From NCBI GenBank assembly GCA_018821985.1, contig JAHJKP010000026.1, forward strand, positions 124,001-188,000: a stretch of DNA of 64,000 nucleotides, given 5' to 3'. The notes below the pieces were generated by a model, which was not told where the DNA came from, ran no database searches, and worked only from the letters and a program-made list of their open reading frames with translations. This stretch comes from Pseudomonadota bacterium. GTDB lineage: Bacteria > Desulfobacterota > Desulfobulbia > Desulfobulbales > Desulfocapsaceae. Shown piece after piece: positions 17,002 through 27,283 of this stretch; position 1 is the stretch's first letter; every line of letters begins with the position of its first letter. The position numbers were made by a program, and so were the translations under genes.

Positions 17002-19194
17002 TTATTTCACACCATGCCCACGCAGGAAAGAACTATATTTTTTATCTGTACCCTGTATATGATTAACCAGCCAGTTTTTGAGAAATGACATGAGCTCCAT
17101 GGAAAGCATGGCATTTCCTGACTTGAATTTTTTCTGAATATCCACAACCTGGGCCACCAGTTTCCGATGGAGCTCCACATGGGCCTTCTCGTCAGGATAT
17201 CCATACTGGGCAAACAGCTTTTCTTCGAGGGAAAAATGGGTGACCGTGTAGTCGATAAGCCTATCAAGGATCGCGCCCATCACACTATTGCTCTTTTTTA
17301 ACTTCATGGCCTTATGCAGTTCATTGATCATCCCCACCAGCTTCTTGTGCTGGTCATCAATCAGCTTGATATCCACGCTCAGGCTGTTACTCCATGGCAT
17401 GAGATCAGGGATACTGGCAGATGCGGCAGACACCGTGGAAGACGCCATCGGCCTTGACGTTGATGTTTCCACCTTCGTCCCCAGCCCACCACCTGCTGCC
17501 GCAACCATTTTAAAATGGGACACCAGGTTTTTAAGAGTCTCAGCAACATTAGCCAGCTCCTGGGCGCTTCCCTCTACGTCATGACCACTCTGGGAAAGGG
17601 AGCGGGAGACATTACTGACCTCGGTAATATCGCCGGCGATCTGACCCGCCACCATCGAACTCTGGGCCACATTTTCATTGACCTCACTGATCCCCTGAGC
17701 CGCCTGCAGGACACTTTCTGCAATCTCTGAAGTAGTGGCCGTCTGTTCTTCAACGGACTGGGCAATATCGGCCACAATCCCGTTCATCTGACTGATGACC
17801 TTGGTAATCTGCTCGATTTCACTGACAGTCTCGTTGGTTGAGCCCTGAATAGATTCAATCCTGTTTTTGATTTCTCCGGTTGCCGCCGCCGTCTGCTTGG
17901 CCAGTTCCTTAATCTCATTGGCCACCACAGCAAAGCCTTTGCCAGCCTCTCCGGCCCGGGCCGCCTCAATGGTGGCATTCAAGGCCAGCAGATTGGTCTG
18001 ATCCGATATCTCGGTGATGGCCTCAGTAACCTTGCTGATCTCAAGGGCAGCCCTCCCTAAAGCATCCACCTTTTCAGTGGAACTTTGGGCCAGGAGCACC
18101 GCGCCACTGGTAATCTCTTTGGCCTGCTCTGTTTTGGCAGCAATCTGATGAATGGTCGAACTGATCTCCTCGGCCGCCGTGGCCACGATATTGACATTGG
18201 TGGCGGCCTCCTCACTGGCCGCGGCCACCGAGTTCATATTGGCGCTCATCTCCTCGGTGGCTGCGGCCACCGAAGCAGAAAGCTCAGCTGAGTTGCCGGC
18301 CCCGGCCGACAGACTACGGGAAGTTGAGGTCAACTCCTGAGAGGAAGCAGCAAGGGTCGTCACCTCTGCTCCGATACCACCAATAATCTGACGCCACTGA
18401 TCAACCGTGGCAGTCAGGGTTTTGGCCAGGATCCCAATCTCATCTTTCTGACTTATCTCAAGCTGTCCCGTCAGATCGCCTTCGGCCAGTTTTTCAGTAA
18501 AGAGCACCATCTTTTTCAGACTGCCACTGATAATCCGAACGATGTTAAAACCGAAAACAATGCCAATCACCAGGGCCAAGGCCGTCAGAATCAGGATGAT
18601 CTGGATGGCGCTACGGGCGCCTTGTTCAGCCTGTTCATTCACAACCGTTGTTTTCTTACTCAGCTCCTCACCCATTTTCTGAAATATCGCGGAGACCTCT
18701 ACCAAGGCGCTTTGTGTTTTTTGACGAAAGACATCCTGCATGGCAGGCAAGGCCACCCCCTTGCTTTCCGCATTGGCCAGGAGCTGCTGCATCTCGGTCA
18801 CAGAGTCATGCAGCAAGGCATGGGGGGCCTCAAGCTCTTTCAGCTGCGAGGCCAGCTCGGGATACTTTTGTTCCGCCTCCTTGCGACCTTCACCATAGAG
18901 CCATTTCCCAAATTTGCACTTATGGTCATCTGTTTGCAGATCGAGGGTTGTCATGGAGGCATCCTGAAAGAATGTCGTAATCTTGCCCAGAAAACGAAGA
19001 TGATCAATCTCACGGTTGGCGAGTTCAGTATTCAACGCATTGACAGACAAGGCCTCATCCATGTGAGAACTCAGCTGGGACACCTTGAGCAAACCGACGC
19101 CACTAATTCCTACCATAAGCAGCAAGACAACACCCAAGGCCACACCAATCTTTATTCCAATCGACCAATTCTTCCAGTTCATCCTTTTCCCCAT
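17002..19194 (-). CDS. Chemoreceptor with CZB-like sensor and C-terminal hemerythrin
   Basis: This is a 730-residue methyl-accepting chemotaxis protein. Helix 1 is at ~13-35. The external part (36-195) has a His in [18 protein letters not shown] (93-101) and HALLH (125-129), a pattern like the zinc-binding CZB domain. Helix 2 (196-218) and HAMP follow, then a long coiled-coil signalling region whose hairpin tip reads [21 protein letters not shown]. From ~600 a complete bacteriohemerythrin follows: [31 protein letters not shown]-x-x-x-H in KAHVELHRK and HIQGTDKKY supply the diiron ligands. It probably couples O2, NO or redox state plus a zinc-linked signal to chemotaxis. Start at 19194 or the ATG at 19182. 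Confidence 0.93.
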   Translation of the reverse strand: MGKRMNWKNWSIGIKIGVALGVVLLLMVGISGVGLLKVSQLSSHMDEALSVNALNTELANREIDHLRFLGKITTFFQDASMTTLDLQTDDHKCKFGKWLYGEGRKEAEQKYPELASQLKELEAPHALLHDSVTEMQQLLANAESKGVALPAMQDVFRQKTQSALVEVSAIFQKMGEELSKKTTVVNEQAEQGARSAIQIILILTALALVIGIVFGFNIVRIISGSLKKMVLFTEKLAEGDLTGQLEISQKDEIGILAKTLTATVDQWRQIIGGIGAEVTTLAASSQELTSTSRSLSAGAGNSAELSASVAAATEEMSANMNSVAAASEEAATNVNIVATAAEEISSTIHQIAAKTEQAKEITSGAVLLAQSSTEKVDALGRAALEISKVTEAITEISDQTNLLALNATIEAARAGEAGKGFAVVANEIKELAKQTAAATGEIKNRIESIQGSTNETVSEIEQITKVISQMNGIVADIAQSVEEQTATTSEIAESVLQAAQGISEVNENVAQSSMVAGQIAGDITEVSNVSRSLSQSGHDVEGSAQELANVAETLKNLVSHFKMVAAAGGGLGTKVETSTSRPMASSTVSAASASIPDLMPWSNSLSVDIKLIDDQHKKLVGMINELHKAMKLKKSNSVMGAILDRLIDYTVTHFSLEEKLFAQYGYPDEKAHVELHRKLVAQVVDIQKKFKSGNAMLSMELMSFLKNWLVNHIQGTDKKYSSFLRGHGVK

Positions 19195-19212
19195 TTACCC
19201 CATTAAATTAAT

Positions 19213-21171
19213 TTATATTTCAAAGTCCCTCTTTTCTGTCACCTGCACAACCCCCCGCACCGAATTACAGAGGAAAACGGCATCCGCATGTTGGAGATCA
19301 TCAAGGGTCAGCACCTCTTCCCGCAGGGAACTTTTTGCATTTGCAAGCAGAGATTTTCTCATAATACCTGCCAGTACACCACAATGCAAGGACGGGGTTA
19401 CGTATTCACCCTTGCGGAATAAAATAATATTGGTGATACACCCCTCGGTAAGTTCCCCCCGTTCATTCAAAAAACAACAATCCAACAGTCCATTCTCTCT
19501 GGCCCGTTGTAACTCACGGTCATACACCTCGCGCCTGGTTGTTTTATGAAAATACCAGGGTAAAGATGAGTCTGTCCGCACCTGGGATATCTCGATCAAC
19601 GGCAAATCAGCAGCCCGTAAATCCGAATGGAGCGGGAGGCGGCGAGCAAGAGGAAGTGAACAGGGTTGAGAAGTGATCGCAACGACTCCATCCTTGGCCA
19701 AGGCCAGACGAACACGCATGGGAATGGTGGTAAACAAACGACTTTTTCTGTTCAATTGCTGTTCAATCGAAGACAGAGAAAAACTAAAAAGAAAATAGTC
19801 AGAGGAGGCACGAAGACGCTCCAGGTGGTCGGACAGAAGCCAATACCCAACCCCCGGTTCCCACAGCAGGGTCTCGATGAGCTTAAATTCGGGGGTAGAA
19901 CTGGTCAGGAATTTACCCTTAAGCAGGCATTCCTGCCACTCCTGTTCAGGAACCGAGTCAGCAACAATCCCAGAACCAATGCCCATTTCACCTTGCGTAC
20001 CACGCAGTGAGACGGTACGAATCGGCACATTAAAGAGCGCTTCCCCTGAGGGTGCCAGATAGCCGATGGCCCCGGTATAAACCCCGCGGCGCTCAGTCTC
20101 GAGCTCCGAAATAATCTCCATGGTCCGGATCTTGGGGGCACCAGTCACAGAGCCACAAGGGAAGAGGGCCTGAAAGAGTTGCACAAGGGTCAGGGAGGCA
20201 AGGCAATCCCGGCCGCCATCGGCGATAACCGTGGAGGTCATCTGGAGCAGCGTCTCATAGCGCTCCACATCAAAGAGCGAAGAGGTGCGCACCGGAACAT
20301 CTCCCAGATCATGCATAAGTCGCCCCAGATCGTTGCGCAGGAGATCAACGATCATCACGTTTTCACTGCGATTCTTCACATCATTTCGTAAACGCTGTGC
20401 CTGTTCATTATCCTCATCGGGAAAGCGCCCCCTGTGCATGGTACCTTTCATCGGCCGCACCATTATCCTGTCCGCGTCTTTCCTGAAAAAGAGTTCCGGG
20501 GAGAAGGAGAGCAGCCGGGACTCTCCCAAACGAAGATAGGCCCCGTAGGCCACAGATTGATTCCGCCTGAGTATTTTATAGAGGGCCTCAGGAGTCCCCA
20601 AAAAATCAAAAAACAGCTTCAGGGTATAATTGACCTGATAAGTATCACCTGCCCGGATATATCGCTGAATAGCATGGATGGCCTGGAGATAGGTGTCCCG
20701 ATCCTGACTGGGACGGATATTTTTGACATGACAGGGAACCAGAGGCTCACGCACATCCGTGGCCCGCCCATTTTTCACCTGGTTCACACCAGGAAATGTG
20801 GTATTGCCTGAGAGGTGATCGAAGAAGTATGGTTCAGCAAAAAACCCGATATCGGCCAGCAGGAGCGAGGCATCACCTGACCGGCAAAGCAAGCCTTGCA
20901 AATTTTCTTCCAGGAGATAGCCAAACTCATAGCTGAACCAGCCGGCCACATAATGACCAGCGGCCAGTGCCGACTCAATCCGGGCCAGAAACAAGCGGAA
21001 ATCATCACCACTGCGGCATTGCAGACGGCTGACCGGATTCAGGAAAAGAAGTGAGGTCCTATTTTCAGCGTCAGGTTTGACCGTATCCAGAAAAACAAAC
21101 TGCTCCTGGTCGGCCAAAAACATGAGCAATTCTTCCAGATTACAAACGGAAAAAATATTCATAATCGGCAT
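19213..21171 (-). CDS. pabBC: Fused aminodeoxychorismate synthase I and lyase (PabB-PabC)
   Basis: In this 652-residue protein, residues ~1-420 are the PabB chorismate-binding domain (AIQRYIRAGDTYQVNYTLKL, SPELFFRK, RPMKGTMHRGR, NVMIVDLLRNDLGR, FPCGSVTGAPK, YTGAIGYL). Residues ~430-652 are a PLP-dependent class IV lyase (KLIETLLWEP, HLERLRAS, the candidate PLP lysine in FHKTTRRE, ERGELTEGCITNIIL). Together they convert chorismate and ammonia to 4-aminobenzoate for folate. No glutaminase (PabA) gene is adjacent. The start may be 21171 or 21162; neither has a clear Shine-Dalgarno. It runs 18 bases upstream of the chemoreceptor gene. Confidence 0.93.
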   Translation of the reverse strand: MPIMNIFSVCNLEELLMFLADQEQFVFLDTVKPDAENRTSLLFLNPVSRLQCRSGDDFRLFLARIESALAAGHYVAGWFSYEFGYLLEENLQGLLCRSGDASLLLADIGFFAEPYFFDHLSGNTTFPGVNQVKNGRATDVREPLVPCHVKNIRPSQDRDTYLQAIHAIQRYIRAGDTYQVNYTLKLFFDFLGTPEALYKILRRNQSVAYGAYLRLGESRLLSFSPELFFRKDADRIMVRPMKGTMHRGRFPDEDNEQAQRLRNDVKNRSENVMIVDLLRNDLGRLMHDLGDVPVRTSSLFDVERYETLLQMTSTVIADGGRDCLASLTLVQLFQALFPCGSVTGAPKIRTMEIISELETERRGVYTGAIGYLAPSGEALFNVPIRTVSLRGTQGEMGIGSGIVADSVPEQEWQECLLKGKFLTSSTPEFKLIETLLWEPGVGYWLLSDHLERLRASSDYFLFSFSLSSIEQQLNRKSRLFTTIPMRVRLALAKDGVVAITSQPCSLPLARRLPLHSDLRAADLPLIEISQVRTDSSLPWYFHKTTRREVYDRELQRARENGLLDCCFLNERGELTEGCITNIILFRKGEYVTPSLHCGVLAGIMRKSLLANAKSSLREEVLTLDDLQHADAVFLCNSVRGVVQVTEKRDFEI

Positions 21172-21544
21172 ATATCAATTTCATTCATATCTTGCATCAA
21201 TATTTAAAATACTTTATAGTCGCAAATTGTGTTTATTAAGTTTAATTTCAGATATTATAGGGTACTTTGAAAAAGTATAATTTCGTTGAGCAGGATGGCT
21301 TGACGATTCAAAGAGTGTAAAAATTTTACCTTAGATAGTATATATTCCAAAGATAAAATTTTAAGAACAATACAGGCATTAGCGAAAAGAAAGATTAAAA
21401 AAAAAAAAAGAAGCATCCTATATTTTTCAGCCTTGACGCTTGTCTCCATCCCCCTTGCCGTCAGGCACGCTCATCCACAATGACATCCATTATTCCATTT
21501 TCTATGATTTGCGCAACCATTTACGCAGTTCAAAGGAGGCATTT
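21172..21544. other. Gene-free A/T-rich spacer
   Basis: These 373 bases between divergent pabBC and the CBS protein gene hold no convincing ORF. The stretch is strongly A/T-rich and includes a run of 13 A residues (21397-21409). It should contain promoters for both flanking genes, but I cannot assign one with confidence. Confidence 0.5.
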
Positions 21545-22222
21545 ATGTTAATAAAAGACTGGATGGCAACCACGATTCTTACTGTGGACGCCAACACCTC
21601 GGTGATGCGGGCCACCCGAACCATGAAAGAGAACAATATCAGACGACTGCCAGTCCTGTCCCATGGCAAACTCGCCGGCATCATCACCGACCGCGACCTG
21701 AAAGATGCATCACCATCCAGCAAGGCCGACATGGATATCCACGAGATGTACTACCTGCTCTCTGAGATGAAGGTCAAAGATGTCATGACCGGCAGCCCCA
21801 TCTGCCTGAAAAAAGATGACACTCTAGAGAAGGCGGCCTTGGTCATGCTGCGCGAGAAAATCTCAGGCCTGCTGGTCGTTGACAATAACGACCAGCTGGT
21901 AGGTCTGCTCTCAGAGTCCGATGTTCTCCGAGGATTCATCCACGCCACTGGAATCCAGGACGGTGCCTATCAATTCGTCATTGATATGTCTGACACAGGA
22001 GGTTCCGTCTCAAAACTGATTGACATCCTGCGCCAGCACAACGCCCGCGTCCTCTCTATTCTCACCTCTTTTGACGATGCGCCATCCGGCTTTAAACGAG
22101 TTTCCGTGCGCATCCTTCCCGAACAGGGTATCGATGCCCTTGCCAGCGAGATCACGGCAATGAGCGGATATAAAATCGTGAGCCAGAGTATTGATGACCT
22201 GAGCGATCTGCCCAAAAAATAA
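21545..22222 (+). CDS. AcuB-like CBS-CBS-ACT protein
   Basis: In this 225-residue soluble protein, two CBS domains (DWMATTILTVDANTSVMRA ... GIITDRDLKDA, and VKDVMTGSPICLKKDDTLE ... GLLSESDVLRGF) bind adenine nucleotides as an energy sensor. The C-terminal ~75 residues (SDTGGSVSKLIDILRQHNARVLSI...) form an ACT-like domain, as in AcuB. AAAGGAGG sits six bases before this ATG, which rules out the longer upstream frame. It lies 63 bases upstream of the POR gene in the same direction, so it may regulate or respond to central carbon flux. Confidence 0.85.
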   Translation: MLIKDWMATTILTVDANTSVMRATRTMKENNIRRLPVLSHGKLAGIITDRDLKDASPSSKADMDIHEMYYLLSEMKVKDVMTGSPICLKKDDTLEKAALVMLREKISGLLVVDNNDQLVGLLSESDVLRGFIHATGIQDGAYQFVIDMSDTGGSVSKLIDILRQHNARVLSILTSFDDAPSGFKRVSVRILPEQGIDALASEITAMSGYKIVSQSIDDLSDLPKK

Positions 22223-22285
22223 TTAACAAGTTTATAAATAAACAGAAAACATTTTCTAATCACAGCAATAAAGGAGAGTCGCTTC

Positions 22286-25200
22286 ATGTCACGAAAAATG
22301 GTCACCATCGACGGTAATCAGGCCTGTACCCATGTTGCCTATGCCACCAGCGAAGTCATCACCATCTACCCCATCACCCCATCCACACCGATGGCGGCTG
22401 AGGCAGACACCAAATCAGCAGGTCTGCAGGAGAACATCTGGAATTCCATCCCTGTTGTCACCCAGATGCAGTCCGAGGCAGGTGTTGCCGGTTCCCTGCA
22501 TGGCTCTCTGGCTACAGGCGCCCTCTGCACCACCTTTACCGCGTCCCAGGGACTGTTGTTAATGATCCCCAACATGTATAAGATAGCAGGCGAGCTCACT
22601 CCCACCGTCTTTCATGTGACCGCCCGTTCGATTGCCTGCCAGGGACTCTCTATCTTCGGTGACCATGGAGACATCAACGCTATTCGCCAGACCGGCTGGG
22701 GAATACTTGCTTCCCAGAACGTCCAGGAATGTATGGATATGGCCCTGATTGTCACTCAGACAGCGCTCGCCTCCCGGATCCCTTTTGTCCATTTCTTTGA
22801 TGGTTTCCGTACCTCGCACGAGATCCAGAAGATTGAAGAGTTGACCCGTGAAGATATGGCCGCCATGATCGATGAAGATCTGATCGTTGCCCACCGTCAG
22901 CGCGCCCTGACTCCTGACCGCCCCACCATCCGCGGCACCGCCCAGAACCCAGACGTCTATTTTACCGGCCGCGAGACTGTCAATAAATATTACAATGCCC
23001 TGCCCGGTATCGTTCAAGACACCATGGACAAGTTCGCCACCATCACCGGCCGCCAGTATCACCTCTTTGATTATTATGGAGATCCTGATGCCGAAGATGT
23101 CATTGTGATGATGGCCTCCGGCTGTGAGACAGTATCCGCCACCATCGACCACCTGATAGCCCAGGACAAGAGAGTTGGTATGGTTATTGTCCGCTTGTAT
23201 CGTCCTTTTGACTGCAAGGCCATGGTCAACGCCCTCCCTCCTACGGTTGAGCGCATCACGGTCATGGACCGTACCAAGGAACCCGGATCCGCTGGCGAGC
23301 CACTCTACCTTGATGTCCGCGCCGCAGTCGGTGAGGCCACCGAGAACAATATCGCCGCCTACCAGCCCTTGGTCCTCTCCGGTCGCTATGGTCTTGGTTC
23401 CGCCGAATTTACCCCGGCTATGGTCAAGGCGATTTTTGAAAATATGGCCTCCATGGCCCCCAAGAACCACTTCTGCGTTGGGCCCAACGATGACGTAACC
23501 GGCTCAAGTCTGAGCTACGACAAGAGCTTCAGCATTGAGGGCAAGGACGTTGTCCGCGCCCTGTTTTACGGTCTTGGTTCCGATGGAACCGTAGGCGCTA
23601 ACAAGAACAGCATCAAGATCATCGGCACCGAAACCGATAACTCAGCCCAGGGTTATTTTGTCTACGATTCCAAGAAATCAGGGTCGATCACCACCTCCCA
23701 TCTCCGTTTCGGCAAGAATCCGATTGTTGCGCCCTACCTCATCAACAAGGCCAATTTCATCGCCTGCCACAACGAAAACTTTCTCGACCAGTATGACATG
23801 CTTCGCAATCTGGAAGAAGGCGGCACCTTCCTCCTGACCACTCATTTCAACGCCAAAGAGATCTGGGGAAAACTGCCGAACAAGGTACAGAAGGCCCTGA
23901 TCCAGAAAAAGGCCAAATTCTACATCATTGACGCCATCTCCCTCGGTCTGACCTTGGGCTTGGGCGCCCGCATCAACATGATCATGCAGACCGCCTTTTT
24001 CCTGATCTCCGGCATCATCCCCGAGCATGAGGCCGTCACCGCCATCAAGAACGCGATCAAAAAGACCTACGGCAAAAAAGGCGACAAGGTCGTGGAGATG
24101 AATTACAGCGCAGTCGATGCCGCCATGAAAAATATCGTGGAGGTGAAGCTGGGTAAATCCACCAGCGGCCATGAGGTACCGCCAACTGTTCCCGAGCACG
24201 CGCCTGACTTTGTCAAGGAAGTAACCGCCATCATGATTGAAGGCCGGGGCGACGAGGTAAAGGTTTCCCAGATGCCGGACGATGGTACCTGGCCCACCGG
24301 AACCACTCAGTACGAGAAACGGAATATCGGGGTTCATGTCCCTGAATGGATCCCTGAAAACTGTATCCAGTGTGGCCGATGCTCTCTCGTCTGCCCCCAT
24401 GCCGCCATCCGGATGAAGGTCGCCTCTGACCTGAAAAAAGCACCTAAGGCGTTTAAATCTGCCGACGCCGTGGGCAAACAGTTCACTGGCAAGAAATTTG
24501 TTGTCCAGGTCTTCACCGAAGACTGCTGTGCCTGCACTCAGTGCGTTTCTGTCTGCCCGGCCAAGACCAAAGCCCTGCAGATGACTCCCAACACAGATGA
24601 GATCCGCAAGACCGAGGCCAAGAATGTAGAATACTTCCTCACTCTGCCCGAGGTCAATGCAGCGGAGATTGATCCCGCCACCATCAAGGGCAGTCAGTTA
24701 TGTCGTCCGCTCTTTGAGTTCTCGGGCGCCTGTGCCGGATGCGGCGAGACCCCCTATATCAAGCTGGTCACCCAGATGTTCGGCGACCGGATGCTCGTTG
24801 CCAATGCCACCGGCTGTTCCTCCATTTACGGCGGGAACCTGCCTACCACCCCATACTGTAAACGCGCAGACGGACGTGGACCTGCCTGGGCCAACTCCCT
24901 CTTTGAGGATAATGCCGAATTTGGTCTGGGCATGCGCGCCTCGGTGAACAAGCTTGGCGCCCAGGCAATCGAGCTGCTAAATCAGGCTGTTGCCGCAAAA
25001 ATGATCACCAAGAAGATGGCCGATGAGATTGTAAACGCCGACCAGAAGTCCCAGTCCGCCATTGAGCAGCAACGGGAGCGTGTGGCCCAGTTAAAGAGCA
25101 AGCTTGCCGGCAGCAAGGATGTCATTGCCAAACGCCTTCTGGGAGTGGCTGACTACCTGGTGAAAAAATCGGTTTGGATCTTTGGTGGTGATGGCTGGGC

Positions 25201-25822
25201 CTATGACATTGGCTACGGCGGTCTTGATCACGTCCTTGCCTCCGGCGAGAATGTGAACGTCATGATCATGGATACCGAGGTCTACTCCAACACTGGCGGC
25301 CAGATGTCAAAATCTACTCCACGTGCGGCGACCGCCCAGTTTGCGGCCAGCGGCAAGAAGATGCCGAAGAAGGATATCGGCATGATATTCTCCACCTATG
25401 GCAATGTCTATATTGCCAAGGTGAGCATGGGCGGTAATCCCATTCAGGTTGCCAAGGCCATTGCCGAGGCCGAAGCCTATGATGGTCCGTCACTCATCAT
25501 CGCCTATGCCCACTGCATCAACCATGGCATCAACATGACCAAGGGGCTGGATCAGCAGAAGAAAGCGGTTGAATGCGGTCACTGGCCATTGTACCGCTTC
25601 AACCCTGAGTTGGAGGCTGCGGGCAAGAATCCGCTGACCATCGACTCCAAGGAACCAACCATCACCTTTGAGGAATACGCCATGGCTGAAAACCGCTATC
25701 GTATGCTCAAGATGATGAATCCTGCCCATGCCCAAGAGCTCATGGACTTGTCCCAGAAAGATGTGACCAAATCCTGGAAATTCCTGGTAGCACGGGCAGC
25801 GTCTCTTGAACCAGAAAAATAA
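22286..25822 (+). CDS. por: Pyruvate:ferredoxin (flavodoxin) oxidoreductase, single chain
   Basis: This 1178-residue homodimer-type enzyme oxidises pyruvate to acetyl-CoA and CO2, reducing ferredoxin, in the anaerobic cytoplasm. All domains are present: the N-terminal pyruvate-binding domain (TIDGNQACTHVAYATSEV, YPITPSTPMAE-like), the CoA-binding transketolase-like domain, the gamma-type domain (~415-620), and a two-cluster ferredoxin insert with CIQCGRCSLVCP (~692) and CCACTQCVSVCP (~752). The C-terminal TPP domain has CAGCGETPY, GDGWAYDIGYGGLDHV and NTGGQMSK. AAAGGAG precedes the ATG. Two tandem hairpins end the unit. The length is standard for this form. Confidence 0.97.
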   Translation: MSRKMVTIDGNQACTHVAYATSEVITIYPITPSTPMAAEADTKSAGLQENIWNSIPVVTQMQSEAGVAGSLHGSLATGALCTTFTASQGLLLMIPNMYKIAGELTPTVFHVTARSIACQGLSIFGDHGDINAIRQTGWGILASQNVQECMDMALIVTQTALASRIPFVHFFDGFRTSHEIQKIEELTREDMAAMIDEDLIVAHRQRALTPDRPTIRGTAQNPDVYFTGRETVNKYYNALPGIVQDTMDKFATITGRQYHLFDYYGDPDAEDVIVMMASGCETVSATIDHLIAQDKRVGMVIVRLYRPFDCKAMVNALPPTVERITVMDRTKEPGSAGEPLYLDVRAAVGEATENNIAAYQPLVLSGRYGLGSAEFTPAMVKAIFENMASMAPKNHFCVGPNDDVTGSSLSYDKSFSIEGKDVVRALFYGLGSDGTVGANKNSIKIIGTETDNSAQGYFVYDSKKSGSITTSHLRFGKNPIVAPYLINKANFIACHNENFLDQYDMLRNLEEGGTFLLTTHFNAKEIWGKLPNKVQKALIQKKAKFYIIDAISLGLTLGLGARINMIMQTAFFLISGIIPEHEAVTAIKNAIKKTYGKKGDKVVEMNYSAVDAAMKNIVEVKLGKSTSGHEVPPTVPEHAPDFVKEVTAIMIEGRGDEVKVSQMPDDGTWPTGTTQYEKRNIGVHVPEWIPENCIQCGRCSLVCPHAAIRMKVASDLKKAPKAFKSADAVGKQFTGKKFVVQVFTEDCCACTQCVSVCPAKTKALQMTPNTDEIRKTEAKNVEYFLTLPEVNAAEIDPATIKGSQLCRPLFEFSGACAGCGETPYIKLVTQMFGDRMLVANATGCSSIYGGNLPTTPYCKRADGRGPAWANSLFEDNAEFGLGMRASVNKLGAQAIELLNQAVAAKMITKKMADEIVNADQKSQSAIEQQRERVAQLKSKLAGSKDVIAKRLLGVADYLVKKSVWIFGGDGWAYDIGYGGLDHVLASGENVNVMIMDTEVYSNTGGQMSKSTPRAATAQFAASGKKMPKKDIGMIFSTYGNVYIAKVSMGGNPIQVAKAIAEAEAYDGPSLIIAYAHCINHGINMTKGLDQQKKAVECGHWPLYRFNPELEAAGKNPLTIDSKEPTITFEEYAMAENRYRMLKMMNPAHAQELMDLSQKDVTKSWKFLVARAASLEPEK

Positions 25823-25835
25823 ACGTTACCAACTT

Positions 25836-25867
25836 CTTGAGCCTGTTCCTCAAGGGACAGGCTCAAG
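25836..25867. repeat. First of two hairpins after the POR gene
   Basis: Fourteen-base arms (CTTGAGCCTGTTCC and GGGACAGGCTCAAG, with one non-Watson-Crick position) enclose a TCAA loop just after the POR stop. No U-tract follows, so it may protect the transcript 3' end rather than terminate. Confidence 0.55.
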
Positions 25868-25875
25868 CTCAAAAT

Positions 25876-25920
25876 AAAAAAGGGTGATTCGGAAATTACT
25901 TTCCGAATCACCCTTTTTTT
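25876..25920. terminator. Strong bidirectional terminator after the POR gene
   Basis: A perfect 20-bp stem with a four-base loop (25896-25899) has A-rich and T-rich ends on both sides. It serves the POR gene and the convergent YkgJ-type gene. Confidence 0.9.
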
Positions 25921-26025
25921 ATTTTCAAGTTTTTAACAGGACTTGCGCCTTAAATCAAAAACCGATCACAACCACCCACCCTGCTCAGCTAAACACACTT
26001 ACAAACGATCTTGAGCAGACTACAC

Positions 26026-26970
26026 TCAGCTCTTTCCTTCCATCTCTCGCTGCTGCTTGACCCTCTCATAGTCCTGAATCGACTCAAGAACGGATTCATC
26101 CTGCCGCTGTTTAATCTCCCCAACCTTGGCCTGGATCTTCTCCTCTCGTATCTTCAAGCCCTGGGCACCAAACAGGGTTGCGGCCAGATACTTGAAAGAG
26201 AAGAGCATGAGCTCTACATCATCTTCCTTAATCTTGGCAACTGTCTCATCATCAACAATAAAGGTATCAAGAAATGAGCTTTCAAAGACAAATGTACGGA
26301 AATGGTCAAGATCGGTTGAAGCCATGAAGAACATGCGTTTGGCCTGCTCCGAGAGGGTGGCCTGATGGCCGAATGACTTACGCCGCATGACCAGACGCAA
26401 CCACTCCTTGTTCATCTCGTCACGCACATCAACGCCCTGGTCTGCACGCCACTCACGGACAGTCCACTCTTTATCTTCTTCAAAGCCCTTGCAGTGTTCT
26501 TCTTTGACGATAAAGAAAAATTTCTCTTCATCGTTCTGATCACCATCCTTGCTCTTATTATCACCACCCTCATGAAAATCGGCCATACCCACAGGATAAT
26601 AACGACAAGCAGAAGGACGATCACTATAGACAGTACATCCCTCCGGCGTCACAAAAGGACATTTCTGGTCATCTTCACGCAGCTTGATGGCCACACCGGG
26701 CATATCGGTCTGCTCAAGATAGACAGGGGTCGCATACTGATGCAGAAACTCATGGGCTGCCATATTCAGCCGTTTTTTCAACTGGAGAATATCATAAGGA
26801 GTCAGGATGATCTTGATTCCACCACAACAGGCGGTAAAACATTTCACGCCGGGATGACAGCGAAACTTGATTTTACTGTCCAGAGTCAGTTTGCGGGGAA
26901 GGATATTGGATGGATTTGTTGCTTTGCCAAAGAGAATATTCTCTTTGGCAGACATATTTTGATCAGTCAT
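26026..26970 (-). CDS. YkgJ-family cysteine-cluster protein
   Basis: In this 314-residue soluble protein, residues ~38-125 carry the YkgJ/CxxCxxCC-type pattern: FRCHPGVKCFTACCGG, then CPFVTPEGCTVYSDRPSACRYYPVG. The cysteines probably bind zinc or an Fe-S cluster; the family's role is unknown. The C-terminal part (~210-314) is helical and ends in a charged coiled-coil-like tail. AAGGTGATAAT gives a good Shine-Dalgarno before the ATG. It is convergent with the POR gene across a shared terminator. Confidence 0.85.
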   Translation of the reverse strand: MTDQNMSAKENILFGKATNPSNILPRKLTLDSKIKFRCHPGVKCFTACCGGIKIILTPYDILQLKKRLNMAAHEFLHQYATPVYLEQTDMPGVAIKLREDDQKCPFVTPEGCTVYSDRPSACRYYPVGMADFHEGGDNKSKDGDQNDEEKFFFIVKEEHCKGFEEDKEWTVREWRADQGVDVRDEMNKEWLRLVMRRKSFGHQATLSEQAKRMFFMASTDLDHFRTFVFESSFLDTFIVDDETVAKIKEDDVELMLFSFKYLAATLFGAQGLKIREEKIQAKVGEIKQRQDESVLESIQDYERVKQQREMEGKS

Positions 26971-27283
26971 ATTATCACCTTATATCAAATAGTAATTACC
27001 GCGCCATGAAAGGGCGGAGAAAGTTCCTCTACAGAACCTAGTATAGTAAACATATACTCTTTCACTGTCAAACCTATTTCATACCAGTCAATCCAATGAC
27101 TTCTGCACCCATTGCAACTGCCCTTCCATTTTCTCTTTTTTGCAGGACATGAATGGCCAAATGGCACGCTCTTCTCATACCCCTTGCAGTTTACTATAAA
27201 AATCCTTATAGTCGCTTGTAGTTGAACTGTTTCACTAACATTAAAGAATCCATCACCGTAATTTAGCAACAAAGGTATATTCA
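26971..27283. promoter_or_regulatory. Divergent control region with operator-like inverted repeats
   Basis: This 313-base spacer between the YkgJ-type gene and a small plus-strand ORF has no convincing gene. It contains two A/T-rich inverted repeats: AGTATA-N7-TATACT (27040-27058) and ACTATAA-N6-TTATAGT (27193-27212). Their related half-sites could bind one regulator. This is inference from symmetry only. Confidence 0.3.

Noticed and set aside
16816-17088. 90-codon plus-strand ORF after the unknown gene
   Set aside because: It overlaps the chemoreceptor 3' end and an inverted repeat, and has a composition unlike a folded protein.
22559-23470. 303-codon minus-strand frame inside the POR gene
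   Set aside because: It is a shadow of a highly conserved enzyme; its composition is not protein-like.
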